The notes beneath the pieces were generated by a model. The model was given only the letters and a program-made list of their open reading frames with translations. It was not told the DNA's origin and made no database searches. 60,000 bases of DNA, taken from NCBI GenBank assembly GCA_030704615.1, contig CM060734.1:24182001-24242000 (forward strand), given 5' to 3'. The stretch comes from Takakia lepidozioides (taxonomy: Eukaryota; Streptophyta; Takakiopsida; Takakiales; Takakiaceae). This document shows, one piece after another, positions 20,114 to 31,429 of the stretch. How positions within the stretch are numbered: the stretch's first letter is position 1; the number at the start of each line of letters is the position of its first letter. A program made the translations under genes and the position numbers.

Positions 20114-21600
20114 TCACGCCGTAGCTACGCTCCCACCCATCACACCCCCTTTTTGCCCCATCATGAGTTCCACTATCTTCTTCAGCTGTGCTTCCATACC
20201 CCTCTCCCGCTCCGCAGAGAGAGCTGCAAGCCTCTCCAGGGCCCCGATGTGGGCTGCCATTGAGTTCCCTGCTCCCTGTGCATACAAACACCCACCCGTA
20301 CTGTTAAAAACCAGAAGAAGAGGCCGAATGCGAGGGATTTCAGGCATTCGGAGATGGCTGGATTTAGTATAACACCCCTCGTGTACCATGCGTGGGGGAC
20401 CCACATACCCACCAAATCTTAGTACAACAACAGATTCATGAATGGAAATCGGACTTCAAAACATACCTAGCTCAAAACAGACTCGGATGGGGTGCCAATC
20501 GCAGCGTTCTTTTGCTCCGCCCCGAGCTCAGACAGTGACGGGCTCCGCGCTTTGCGTCTTTTCTGTATTTGCCCACCCACACACTGTCAGTACAAAATGC
20601 CAGGAGCATATGGACAAAGCATTACATTGCATATCACATAACAACAATTTCTGCACAAGGGATAAAACCCACTCGTGGGTGTCTCTTCCATCGCAACATG
20701 CCACAACGTAAGAGCAACGAGAAGGGGGTGTGGGAGATTACCAAACGGGCTGCTTGGCCTGCAACTCCTGCCCGGCCCCAACGCGAGGGGTTCGTGACAC
20801 AAGCACGCGCTTGCTTCATCCCTTCGGCCTTTGCAAGTCCACGAGGGGAGTCCCAGTAGGCAACAAGCTCATCCCAATAGGAGGGTTCAGTGCTCATTGG
20901 CCTCACACCAGTCTTCGCCCATTTATCTTTCAGTTTTGCTCTTTCTCCTTTCATTATCTTCCCACATTGCTTGACTATAAAATCACGATTGGCAGGGATA
21001 GGTGTGTACTCGTACATTCCATTTATGCCCTCTATTACTGGTGACATGGCACTCTGGGACTGCTAGTCAATGTCTTGTACGCTTGAGTCAAGGTAACGCA
21101 ATGCCAGACCACGCAAATCACGCTGCCAGTGTTCATTACCTTCGCAGCCAGCATTGATGACTCCATTTCCATGCACCTCCACCTTGTGGCACTTTAGCCC
21201 TGCAGCCACCCTTCCCTCTCCATCTCCTTCCCACTTTTTCATGGCATGGCGTCGTTCCTTCCTCAGCTCTAATGACCGTTTCCTGCCCCCATGCCCTGGA
21301 GCAGCGCCGTCATGCGTTGTGGGGGGTGACTGATGTGTGCCGGTGGGGGGAGGGCCGTATGGAGATGTGGGAGGCCCCCATTGTGACGTGCCAGCATCAG
21401 GAAGCCAGCGCCATGACCCCGAAGCAGGGGGGGCTCCCCATGGTGCACTCTGCTGTGGAGACCATCCGGCAGGGGGTGGGTGCCAAGGTTGGTGTTGGTT
21501 GGCAATATTGTATGGTGGCTGTGAGTGCTTTGCTGCAGCTTCACTCCCCTTCCGCTGCCAAAAACATCCCACACACAAGGTGCATCAGCTGTAGTCCTGC
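20114..21600 (-). pseudogene. Transposase_24 (Ptta/En/Spm)-like protein
   Basis: Read right to left: a Pro/Gly/Trp-rich N-terminal part (21.58-21.3 kb), a basic stretch (RKRSLELRKERRHAMKKW), then ALRYLDSSVQDID, an in-frame TAG at 21065-21063, and in the same frame GMYEYTPIPANRDFI, KLKDKWAKTG, YWDELVAYWDS, KAEGMKQAR and GRAGVAGQAARL. The W..LV.YW.S....K...M..AR.....GR.GVAG.. pattern resembles the Transposase_24 family of plant En/Spm-type elements. A donor at about 20743 (TTG|GTAATC) and an acceptor near 20310 join a final exon with a helical segment (HIGALERLAALSAERERG..LKKIVELMMG), probably a coiled coil. The TAG probably replaces Trp. No transposon ends are seen. Confidence 0.5.
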
Positions 21601-22096
21601 TGAACACAACGTCACCAGAGCACAAACCATCCCACAACCACAACCACAAGCAGCAGACCTCACACCCACTCCCCTGCAGCGCAAGTGCCAAAAAATGAAA
21701 ATGAGAGGGACAGAATGTACTCATAACATGTGCATTCATTGGTGAAGAAGTGGAATGTGGATGGGTTCACATCAGTACCACATGAAACTTACCAGGAAAT
21801 AGAACATCCATCCGGGTTTTCCACATATCCAATAGACATCTATTCACACAATCATGTGCTGGCTGTATGTGCTTGCCCAACAACGGAGCCCCAAAAGGCC
21901 TAAAGACTCTCAATGTTGGTAAACATAGGTGCAGGCACAATTCAATTGATAGCTTGGATATCCGGTGGTCTGTCTGGTGATAGCACCCTGGGCAATGAAT
22001 CAGACAATGAATATTGTGTTTGTGGAGCCCACAGAACGGGCAATAGCACTCTCTCATCCCTCTCAGCTTCTGTTCGTTGTCCAAAGGTAGGCTTCC

Positions 22097-22665
22097 TCAC
22101 CAAAGTTTAAATTTCAGTCTGGTGCACACAGTGGGTAGACCCTTCAGGTCATCCAGGATGTCCTCCCCCATGTCACAATCTGGAAACAGGTTCAGGGATG
22201 TTTTCTGCCTAACTTCTTTTTCATTACACAATTTTGTGGCAGCACACATGGCTTTGGACACTACAGTCTCTAAGTCACATGGTTCCAGCAGGGTCAAGAC
22301 TTGCCGGTCCACATTCAGATCCTTGAGAGTCTCTTCTAGTCTCTTCTGCTAGGACTTGGCCTGTTTGGCTGGGCGGTCCTGTTTCCAAGATATAAAGTTG
22401 ATTAACTTAAGATATCTGGTGTAAAGACGTGTTGCAACAGACTCCGCCATCTCACCTTGAATTCATCTCCTCAGGAGCTTAAGAAAGGGATGCCAAACTC
22501 ACCATGAACAACCACATTGGCTGTTTTGGAGCATGCGGACATCCACTCCTTAAGCACCCCCACTTGGAAGGATTCTGCAGACCCAGCCTCATTGGAGTTA
22601 TCAACCCATATAGCAAATGCGTACTCCAAGGCGGGTCCAATGATGTGACAAAGCAAGATTTTCTT
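22097..22665 (-). pseudogene. Duplicated coding segment of unknown family, copy 2
   Basis: Right to left it reads ALEYAFAIWVDNSN..SAESFQVGVLKEWMSACSKTANV..HGEFGIPFL, then ISWKQDRPAKQAKS, LKDLNVD, CDLETVVSKAM, CNEKEVRQKTSLN and DCDMGEDILDDLKGLP, in two or three frames. The same blocks recur in the same order in the neighbouring copy (36.4-36.1 kb plus 23.05-22.67 kb). The family is not recognised. It may be a host gene or part of a transposon protein. Confidence 0.45.
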
Positions 22666-23052
22666 AACCTAAAAGTTAGTCCCTCTGCACACAGTGGTAG
22701 ACCCTTTGGTTTTTCCACGATGTCCTCCCCCATGTCACAGACTGAAAACATGTTCAGGGATGTTTTCTGCCTAACTTCATTTTCATTACACATTTTTTCT
22801 GGTAGCACTCACTTCCGTGGACACTACAGTCTCTAAGTCACATTTATCCAGCAAGATGAAGACATGCGGGTCCACATTTAGATCCTTGAGAGTCAGTTCT
22901 ATTGTCTTCTGCCAGGACTTGGCCTGTTTGGCTGGACGGTCCTGTTTCCAAGATATAGAGTCGATTAACTTACGATATCTGGTGTAAAGACATGTGTTGC
23001 AACAGACTCCACCATCTCACCTTCAATTAATCTCCGCAAGAGCTTAAGGAAG
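22666..23052 (-). pseudogene. Duplicated coding segment of unknown family, copy 1, 3' half
   Basis: Contains the blocks RKLIDSISWKQDRPAKQAKSW, LTLKDLNVDPHVF, CDLETVVS, CNENEVRQKTSLN and CDMGEDI..KGLP. Its 5' half is at 36103-36401; element 1 inserted between them at 23052/36103. Copy 2 provides the uninterrupted arrangement (AGCTTAAG-AAAGGGATGCC against AGCTTAAG-GAAGGGATGCC). Confidence 0.5.
23048..23052. repeat. Target-site duplication (left) of element 1: GGAAG
   Basis: GGAAG directly before the 5' LTR is repeated directly after the 3' LTR at 36103-36107. Confidence 0.95.
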
Positions 23053-23910
23053 TGTTAGAGGACTGTCTGGGACTTAGACACTTATACGGGATCTGTAGGG
23101 TACCCTTAATTTTGCACAGACTGAGACCAACAGGAGCCTTAGGGGTGACAGCAGCGCACTGTAGAGGGGGGTTACACAGCCCGTCACAGTCGCACAGCCA
23201 GTCACAGCCCGTCACAGTTTCACACAGCCAGTCACAGCTTGACACAGCTGTCACGACCATAGGGAACAGAGAGCAGGACAGGGAACGACTGTGGGGAACC
23301 ACACCTGCAAATGGAACATGTTAGTTCACGGACGACGGTTAGTGAGGAAAACGGTTAGAGCCACGGGTAGGAAGATAAAGGGAGAAGCAAGGACGGAGAT
23401 GGGGGGATTCTTGGAAGCACTGGAGGGGGAGGGCTTTTGGGTCATGCATGGGAGGAGATCGGGCGGAGAGAAAGATCGGAAGCCAAGATGGAGAGCGCGG
23501 TGAAGGAGGAAAGAGGATTAGTAGATGCTTGTTATATGCAAAGCGGTAGTGATATAGTAGAGCAGATTAGAGACACAATGGCTTCGGCCTGATACCTGAT
23601 AAATCCTAATCGGATACTTATACGATACAATCACACTGTGTAGAGAGATCTGAGTGAAGCTGTGGAATGAATGGATGAGTTGATGGAATCCAATAGATTG
23701 ATAAAGCAAATTGATACTTCATTATCAATGGTAAGGTAGCTAACATGAATGCCAAAAGGGAAACAAATAGGGAACACCCCCATGATACACTAGCTGTAGG
23801 TCATGACTGATTGTTCTGCGCGGGCTGAGTACTTAGAGATTTCCAACTCTTTTATCTTGGAGTTTCCGCCTCGGATAGCGAAGGGATGGGTGAGTAAAAG
23901 CAGCGCGACA
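23053..23910 (+). repeat. 5' LTR of element 1
   Basis: 858 bp from TGTTAGAGGA to GCGCGACA. It differs from the 3' LTR mainly in the CACAGCC-type repeat tract near 23178-23265 and by a handful of substitutions. Confidence 0.95.
23178..23265. repeat. CACAGCC-type short tandem repeats in the 5' LTR
   Basis: Units such as CACAGCCAGT and CACAGCCCGT are repeated. The 3' LTR tract (35355-35445) is 9 bp longer and differently arranged, which accounts for most of the length difference between the LTRs. Confidence 0.8.
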
Positions 23911-26469
23911 TTTGGCGACCATACTGGGCAACTGAGTCATGAACAACCAGATGTGACAGGCATCTGGTGGGATCATGGTGGTTGGACCATTAAAGAATTT
24001 GAAGTGAATCAAATTCCCTGTGGAACGAAGGAAGAAAGATTGTCCAAACAATTCTTTCAAAGGTTCTTGGAATTGCCAGACGGTTGTAAAGAAAATATTC
24101 TTAAGCGAGTGCATGATGCTGATCCGGAATGGGGTCTGGAGAAAGGAGTGATAAAGATTTATCAGGTAGCCTGTAGAGGAAGAGCACGTTGGTTACCAAC
24201 ATTGGTTTATGTGATAGCATTGCTATCCATTAAGCGAGTAGAGTTTGAAGGCTGGGAAGAAAGAAAGGTGAATGTTTATACTCATATGCATGAAGAGCTT
24301 GTACTGGTAAAGAATTGGATTCCAAAGGATATTTTGTGGATCAAACTCACACCAAGAACAGCTTTTCAGACTTGTTTGCCATATGGTTATATGGTAACGG
24401 AGACTTCAAGTATAGCCAAGGGTGCATTGAAGCTTGAAAGAAACCCATGCATATACAAGAGATATTACAGAAGAGAGTTTTGGTTATTGCCACATTAAAA
24501 GAAATGAAAGACATGGGACATGAGTGATGAAAGAGAAGCTAGACGCCAGAGATATTCAGCAAAAAGAGAAAGCTATCTGAAAGCTAATTATCCATATCTT
24601 TGGGAGAGAGGAATAGACATAGGGGAATCATCTGGACCTCTCACACCATTAAGATCAAAGAGTACATCACCCATACCGGAAGAACTAGAGTTGGATGCCA
24701 CTCCTTCTGTTTCTTTGCAAGAAAGATTAAGGGAATTGGTACAGGAAGAAGATCAATCATGAGGTGAAAGATCTGAGGTACATCCCTGGATAAAAGATTT
24801 GACAGAACTCTTTGATAAGAGTTGGCATGGAACACCAAAAGCAGGAACTCCAGTTTCTGAAGCAGAAGGTGAAGAAGGAGAAGAGGATGTGGCAGAGCCA
24901 ACGGAGAGTTCAGACTCTCCAACACCATTACAGTTGAGTTACATGAGTGAAGAAGAAACCCAAGGGCAGAACTTGGAGGATGAAAACAGAGAGAATAAAT
25001 TGGAAGAGGAAAAATATGAAGAAGTAGACCCAAGAGCTGAGGTTGAGACTACAACCAGGACATCCCAACCCGTTGGACCGGGATCAAGTGGAGCACTTGG
25101 ATCACAGGCCAACGAAGGTGTCGGCTCAGGGGGATCAGGCGGGCTGCCTGGATCTGGCTCTGGGGGGACAGGGAGTGTGGGAAGTAGTGCAACTGAAGCT
25201 GGGAATACTGTGAATATCGTGGGGCCGGAAGCAGGGAGTGCTCAAGGGCCACCACTTGGTGGAAGATCCACCACAAAAACAACAGGTCCAGAAGGACCAG
25301 CACCAGCAAGGGTGTCAGCACCTGTCAGTGGGCAGAAGGTAGGGCCACAGATGGCGTTACAACCAACACGGGCAAAACCACCCTTTCCAATATATTCAGA
25401 AAAAGGGGATCCCGATGTACACATTAGCCAATTTGAGCACATGTGTATAGTGAACAATGAGAATGGCGATGATGCCAAGATGAGATTGTTTCCTTGTTCA
25501 CTTATCAAGAAAGCAAGTGAATGGTATGCAAGATTCCCTGATAATCATTTCCTAACCTGGAATGGCTTGAATACAACATTTTGAAATAGGTTCAGGACAA
25601 GTAAAACTGAAGATGAAGTGTATGGAAGTTTACAACAGTTAAAGCAAAAGAAGCATGAAACTGTTGAGGAATATATGGAAAAGATGGAATTGATGATGAA
25701 AAAGCTGGCTGCAGTACCAGCACCCGGTTTACAGAAGACTTGGTTTGTGAGTGGACTAAGACCAGAGTTGCAAAAGAAAGTGGATATGTTACCCCATAAT
25801 ACAGTGGAGGAGGCATTTGAGACTGCAAACAGAATTGAGCAATTGGGAATGCTCAGGAGAGAGAAAAAGGATGATGAGGACTCCGAGGATGAGTCAGATG
25901 AAGAAAAAGAGCAAGAACTAAAAGGGAAGAGTAAGAGAAAGGAGAAGTTGAAGAGGGATAACTATGAAAAAAGATTGGAAGAAATCTTGAAGAAGTATGC
26001 CACAGAGGCTGCAACACATTGGAGGAAGGGTGTATGGTGTGCAAAGTGCCAGAATGAAGGCCATACCACCACAGAATGCCACATGAAGGAGAAACACTGT
26101 ACTATCTGTAAAATGGATAACCATTCTACTGAGAATTATTACTACAACAGAAGGACAGCTGCAAGAGAACCTAGGCAAGTAAGGGTGCATCAGGTGCAGC
26201 CCCAGCCAAGAAGAAACAATGATCAGGACCACTATGGTAGGTCTGGTGGTTATAACAATGGCATGGAAGGGAGAGGTAATTCAAGAGGGAATTACCAAGG
26301 AGATTCCAGAGGCAACTATCAAGGTAATCCAAGGGGGAATTACCAACTCGGGAATCAGGATTATAGAAATAATCCAAGAACAGACCAAGGGCGAGGACCC
26401 AATGGTGAAGAACTATGTTACTATTGTAATCAGCCAGACATCGCAGGGCAGCCTGTTCATTCTGGATAA
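23803..26469 (+). pseudogene. Element 1 gag region
   Basis: One reading frame carries the whole region with stops at 24496 (TAA), 24505, 24760 (TGA) and 25582 (TGA). The first part (to 24498; its longest start lies inside the LTR) is unrecognised. After an acidic, Gly/Ser-rich middle (24.8-25.3 kb), a retrotransposon gag domain runs through DVHISQFEHMC, KKASEWYARFP, W..LNTTF-stop-NRFRT and VEEYMEKMELMMKKL. Zinc knuckles follow: CAKCQNEGHTTTEC (complete CCHC), CTICKMDNHSTENY (last Cys replaced by Tyr) and a third near 26415 broken by a frame change. RNA binding and particle assembly are the family role. It cannot yield a full protein as it stands. Confidence 0.8.
23911..23930 (+). other. Candidate primer-binding site of element 1
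   Basis: TTTGGCGACCATACTGGG follows the LTR end directly and begins TGG after two bases, as expected for pairing with a tRNA 3' CCA. I cannot name the tRNA. Confidence 0.5.
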
Positions 26470-26483
26470 GACACCAGAATGAG

Positions 26484-27551
26484 ATGAGAGCTCCTGTGAA
26501 TGAGGGCCCAGTGGTGGCAGCTCACATGGTTAGGCCATGTGTTGTACCAGAAGTAAGTACAATGATAGTAACAAGAAGTAAAGCCAAACTAATACCTCCA
26601 GTAGTAGAGGAAGAAGATGATAATGAAGGTGGCAATGACATGCCTGAAGATGAAGAGACTTGGAAAGATGAGAAGGAACTGCACAAGGAAGTGGCAGATA
26701 CTATAAGGGAAATGCAGAAGAGTACTGATATTCCTGTGGCAGATTCCTCTGATTCTGATGGAGAAGAAGAAGGGAGTGAGGAAGAAAGGAAGAAAGAAGA
26801 TGCAGACATGCAAAGTAATGAAGAGACTTTGGCTGAAGTAATATGCCAGACCAAAGCAGAAATTACCATTGGACAGCTATTAGCAGTGGCACCTTATTGT
26901 AGGCACAGGCTGTATCAAGCAATCAATCGAATTGCCCAGGAGACAGGAAACACAGACCTGAACAGCAAGGTGACCAGTTATAATGTGAAGCCGGAAGGGC
27001 GAGAAACAGTCATGGACTTTGATGATTCTATGCCAGTAATCCAATTGAGAATTGGAAGCACAGAACTAACTGATGTACTGATAGATGGAGGTTCTGGAGT
27101 AAATATCATGACAGACCAATTAAGGAAGAAGCTTGGTCTAAGTAACATGAAACCAACCCCATTTACAGTAACAATGGCAGATCAAAGAAGTGTACAGCCA
27201 TTGGGATTAATAAGAGGAGTTAAGATACAGATACAGAAGATGATCTTTATGATCACAGTAACTGTGTTGAAGATGGATGAAGTCATGGAGGCTTACTCCT
27301 TATTATTGGGACATTCGTGGCTGAAACAGGCCAGGGTAGTCCATGACTGGAATTCTCAGTTACTAACCGTGCATAATGGGATACGATACAAATTACCACA
27401 AAGAAATCTAGTAGATTACCTGCTACAAGAAGACCTCGAGGAGTCAGAGAGTATGACTGGAAAGGAGGACTGGATGAGGAGCAGGAAGCTACCCTATTTG
27501 CTGCACACCCAGAGTGGGAGCAGGTTGCAGAGATGCGGCTGGAAAGCCTAA
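26484..27551 (+). pseudogene. Element 1 protease region
   Basis: Acidic linker, then a retropepsin domain: VLIDGGSGVNIM at about 27075-27110 (the DxG active-site region in the DGGS form found in many plant gypsy elements), PLGLIRGVKIQI, and YSLLLGHSWLKQARVVHDW. It is joined to the gag frame and the RT frame only by frame changes at both ends. Confidence 0.8.
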
Positions 27552-28345
27552 GTTGTTTGAGAGGTATCTGCTGTGGTGTAGTGACAGCAACACCAACTGA
27601 AGAGGAAACCAGCATTTACCCATCACATTTCTATGAAGAAAGAGAAGGAGAAATAGAAATCCTAGAAGAACCAGCCACTGTGAGCTTACAGGATGAAGTG
27701 GTGACTGGTTGGACAATCACAGCTGATGAGCATGTGAGGGAAGTGAATGTGGGAACTAAAGAGGAACCGAGGATGGTGAAAGTAGGAGCTGATTTGGAGC
27801 CGGAATTCTTCGAAGAAGCTAAAAGCTTGTTCATCAAATACAGAGATGTATTTGCTTGGAGCTATGAGGATCTAAAAGGGATACCACCTGAAGTCTGTCA
27901 GCATAAGATTGAACTGGAACCAGGGTCAGTACCAATCAAGCAGACGAGGTACAGAATGAATCCCAACTACGCACAGAAGGTTGGAGAAGAGATAAAGAAG
28001 TTGGCTGAGGCTAAGTTTATATACCCAATAGAGTATACAACTTGGTTGTCACCCATTGTTATAGTTCCCAAGAAGAATGGCAAACTAAGAGTATGTGTGA
28101 ACTATAAGAAGCTGAATGCTTGTACGAAGAAAGATCCTTTCCCCTTGCCATTCACAGAAGCAGTATTAGACACTGTGGCAGGCCATGAGATGTACTCATT
28201 CATGGATGGCTTCAGTGGTTATAATCAAGTGCAAGTGGCAGAAGAAGACCAAGGGAAAACAGCTTTCATCACAGACTGGGGGGCTTATGCATACAAAGTC
28301 ATGCCCTTTGGACTTGTAATGCACCAGCGACCTTTCAGAGAGTGA
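27533..28345 (+). pseudogene. Element 1 reverse transcriptase, N-terminal part
   Basis: HKIELEPGSVPIKQTRYRMNP, then FIYPIEYTTWLSPIVIVPKKNGKLRVCVNYKKLN, PFPLPF, FMDGFSGYNQV and KTAFITDWGAYAYKVMPFGL: fingers and palm of a gypsy RT with the first catalytic Asp in the FMDGFSGY block. The frame is lost at about 28318, where the usual NAPATFQ sequence continues in another frame. Confidence 0.88.
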
Positions 28346-29682
28346 TAAGTGAATCTTTTCATGAGTATCTGGATGATTTCATGCAGGTATTCTTGGATGA
28401 TTTCAGTGTGTACAGCTCTAAGAATGAGCACTTGCATAAATTGGAGTTATGTTTGGCCAGATGCAGGATGAGAGGTCTGGGCCTAAATCCAGAGAAGTGT
28501 ACTTTCTGTGTGAACTCAGGGGTGCTTTTGGGACACATTGTGTGTAAAAAGGGACTTCTTGTGGATCCCAGGAAGACAGAGGCCATTAAAGCCTCTTCAC
28601 CACCAGTGAATGTTAAGAATCTAAGGAGATTCCTTGGGCAAACCAGTTATTACAGAAGATTTGTCAAGAGGTATGCACAAATAGCAGCACCATTGAGCAA
28701 ACTACTGAAGAAAGATGCAGTGTTTGCCTGGACAGCTGAATGTCAACAGGCGTTTGAGGAACTTACACTGTCAGTAACAACTACACCTGTGCTGATTAAC
28801 CCTCACTGGCATGTAGTATTTCATGTTCACTGCGATGCATCAGGAGAAGCGTTGGGAGCGGTGTTAGCCCAGAATGTTACAGGAAATATAGATTCACCTG
28901 TGTACTATGCTAGCCGGTTGATGAACAGTGTTGAAAGGAACTATAGCACAACGGAAAGAGAAGCATTGGCAATGATCTATGCAGTGAAGAAATTCAGGCA
29001 TTACCTGTTGGGCAAAAAGTTTATGTTCTATGTGGATCACCAGGCTCTGATATACCTGGTTTACAAACCACTGATAAGCGGAAGAATAGCAAGATGGTTG
29101 ATAATCTTGCACGAGTTTGAGTTCGAGGTTGTTTACAAGCCTGGGAGACTGCATCTAGTGGCGGATCATTTGTCACGGTTATCAACAGGAGAACCAGCCA
29201 CAGGAATAGATGATCAATTACCAGATGCGAGTCTCTTTGCAGTGGAGGTGCAGGGAAGTGCAGATGACTGGTTAGATTGGCAGTGGCCAATCAGATACTA
29301 CCTTGCTCATGGTCAGTGCCCACCTTGTTATGGTAAGGAGCAGAGGAAAAGAATCGCTATCAAAGCTTTACCTTATACTATGGTAGGAAGCAGAATGTAT
29401 AAGCTAGGACCTGATGGAGTACTAAAACGATGCTTGTACCACCATGAAGTAAATAAAGTTTTGGAGGAAGTTCATAAAGGAGTGGCTGGAGGTCATTTTG
29501 GAGAAGAGACTACAAGTAGGAAGATACTACTCGCAGGTTACTGGTGGCCTACTTTGTTCAAAGATGTACACGAGTATTGTCAGAGTTGTGATGAATGTCA
29601 GAGGCTAGGACTTTGCAGAGATCTGGAAGGATGGCCTTGCATCCTACAATGCCTACGGAACCATTTCAGAAATGGGGACTAG
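28342..29682 (+). pseudogene. Element 1 RT palm, RNase H and integrase zinc domain
   Basis: VFLDDFSVYS (28387-28416) is the FLDD form of the YxDD catalytic motif. GVLLGHIVCKKGL and RRFLGQTSYYRRFVKRYA complete the RT. RNase H follows with VHCDASGEALGAVLAQ, RNYSTTEREALAMIYAVKKFRHYL, FYVDHQAL and VVYKPGRLHLVADHLSR. At about 29430-29620 the HHCC integrase domain appears (EVHKGVAGGHFG..YWWPTLFKDVHEYCQSCDECQR). The frame changes again near 29600. Confidence 0.9.
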
Positions 29683-30410
29683 ACTTTGTTGGACCAATTA
29701 ACCCACCAGCCAAGAATACACGGAGCAGGTACATAATTACAGCCACTGATTATACTACGAAGTGGGTGGAAGCTAAAGCTTTGAGGGACAACACAGCCAA
29801 GTCCACAGCAAGGTTCCTGTACGAAAACATACTTACACGATTTGGTTGTCCCATAGAATTTATCAGTGATCAGGGAAGTCACTTCATGAATGAGACCATT
29901 GAGTTGTTGACTAAAGAGTTCATGATTGTACATAGAAAGAGTACAACATATTACCCACAGGGTAATGGGCAGGCAGAGGCTACCAACAAAATACTATGCA
30001 CTATCTTGGCTAAGATAGTCAATGCGAACAGAACGGATTGGGATACAAAGTTGCTGATAGTTTTGTGGTCATACAGGACTTCCTATAAAGTCACCACAAA
30101 GTATACACCATTCCAATTAGTTTATGGTATGGAAGCCTTACTTCCAGTGGAATTCCTGTTACCTACCATGAGAACGGAGTGGGGAAAAAGAATGGAATTG
30201 CAAGATTTTATCAAGGTCAGGAAACATGAATTATACCATGTGGAAGAAGTACGTGCTGATGCAGCTGATAATATGACCAGAATTCAGATGAAGAGGAAGG
30301 AACAGTTTGATGAAGGCAAGTTAAAAACTTTTAAGACGGGAGATTTGGTTCTATGGTTGCAGAAAAAAAGAAAGATTAAAGCTTCTAAGCTTAAATCACC
30401 ATGGAAATGA
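29595..30410 (+). pseudogene. Element 1 integrase core
   Basis: GLDFVGPI, then TATDYTTKWVEA (first Asp), FISDQGSHF (second Asp), and NGQAEATNK (Glu) form the DDE catalytic triad. KTGDLVLWL and KLKSPWK lead into a GPY/F-type C-terminal module, but the Gly codon is a TGA (30408-30410); PYVIQKMYGNN continues in frame after it. Confidence 0.9.
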
Positions 30411-30654
30411 CCTTATGTCATACAAAAGATGTATGGTAACAACACTGCCATGTTACAAACCATTAACAAATAAATGCTGGGAAGAGTCAATGCCAATAAG
30501 TTGAAGGGGTACAGTGGTATCCATGACAAACCATTGCAGCATGATTTGCATGTTAAAACGCAATAGCAGTCACGGGCTGCACCAGTGTTACGAACGGAGT
30601 ATGAAGCACTTGTCGCTAGGCCGAGCATATATGACCAGGGTGGGCAAAACAAGC

Positions 30655-30965
30655 GTGACACAGCCTATCACAGCCCATCACGACGTGACCCAGCCTATCA
30701 CAGCCCATCAAGGCAAAGCATAGCCTATCACAGCCCATCACGACGTAACACAGCCTATCACAGCCCAACACGGCGCAACACAGCCTATCACAACCTACCA
30801 CAGCGTGTTACAGCCTATCACAGCTTACCACAGTGCATCACAGCCTATCACAGCGTACCACAGCGTGTCACAGCCTATCACAGCTTACCACAGTGCATCA
30901 CAGCCTATCACAGCGTACCACAGTATGACACAGCCTGTCACAGCTCAACACAGCCTACTAGGGTT
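30655..30965. repeat. CACAGCCTAT-type tandem repeat tract after pol in element 1
   Basis: About 300 bp of CACAGCCTATCACAGC and close variants, with both 10-bp and longer (about 60 bp) periodicity. It is related to the shorter CACAGCC tracts in the LTRs. Confidence 0.88.
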
Positions 30966-31429
30966 ACACGATCCATAGATTCAGTGACAGGTGGACGCAT
31001 AATAACTTCAGGAAAATGGCTGACGGAAGAAAAGACGGAAACTAGTTTAAAAATAGACACGTGGAAGTCAGGGCGCGACACACAGCTGAGAAGGAAGTGC
31101 AAGAACAGGTGTCATAAAGAAAGAGGACAAGAACGGCCGTCAAAAGGGATGAAAGGCGGGCCCATTAATGAATACGGAAAAAGGGAAACGGAACGAACGG
31201 CAAGTACAGAAAAGCGAAATTCTTGTCACATGTGTGATCCTAGTGGACTATCCAGCAGGGAAAGTCCACTAAAGAAAATGAAATCTAAAATCCAGTCAAG
31301 CGGATACAGCCAATAGAAAACCAGAGAAGGGATCAAGAAAATGGAGGGAAATTGAGCGCAAGAGGCGGCGTCGTTCTGAGTAACGGGCGTCTCGACGGGA
31401 CAGACCATCAATGCTATAGCTTGGAAACT

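Noticed and set aside
23291-23503. 70-codon ORF present in both LTRs of element 1
   Set aside because: Its presence in both copies follows from LTR identity, and it has no recognisable domain.
30585-31316. 243-codon ORF over the CACAGCC repeats
   Set aside because: The AYHSPSR-type repeats are translations of the tandem DNA repeat; there is no independent coding evidence.
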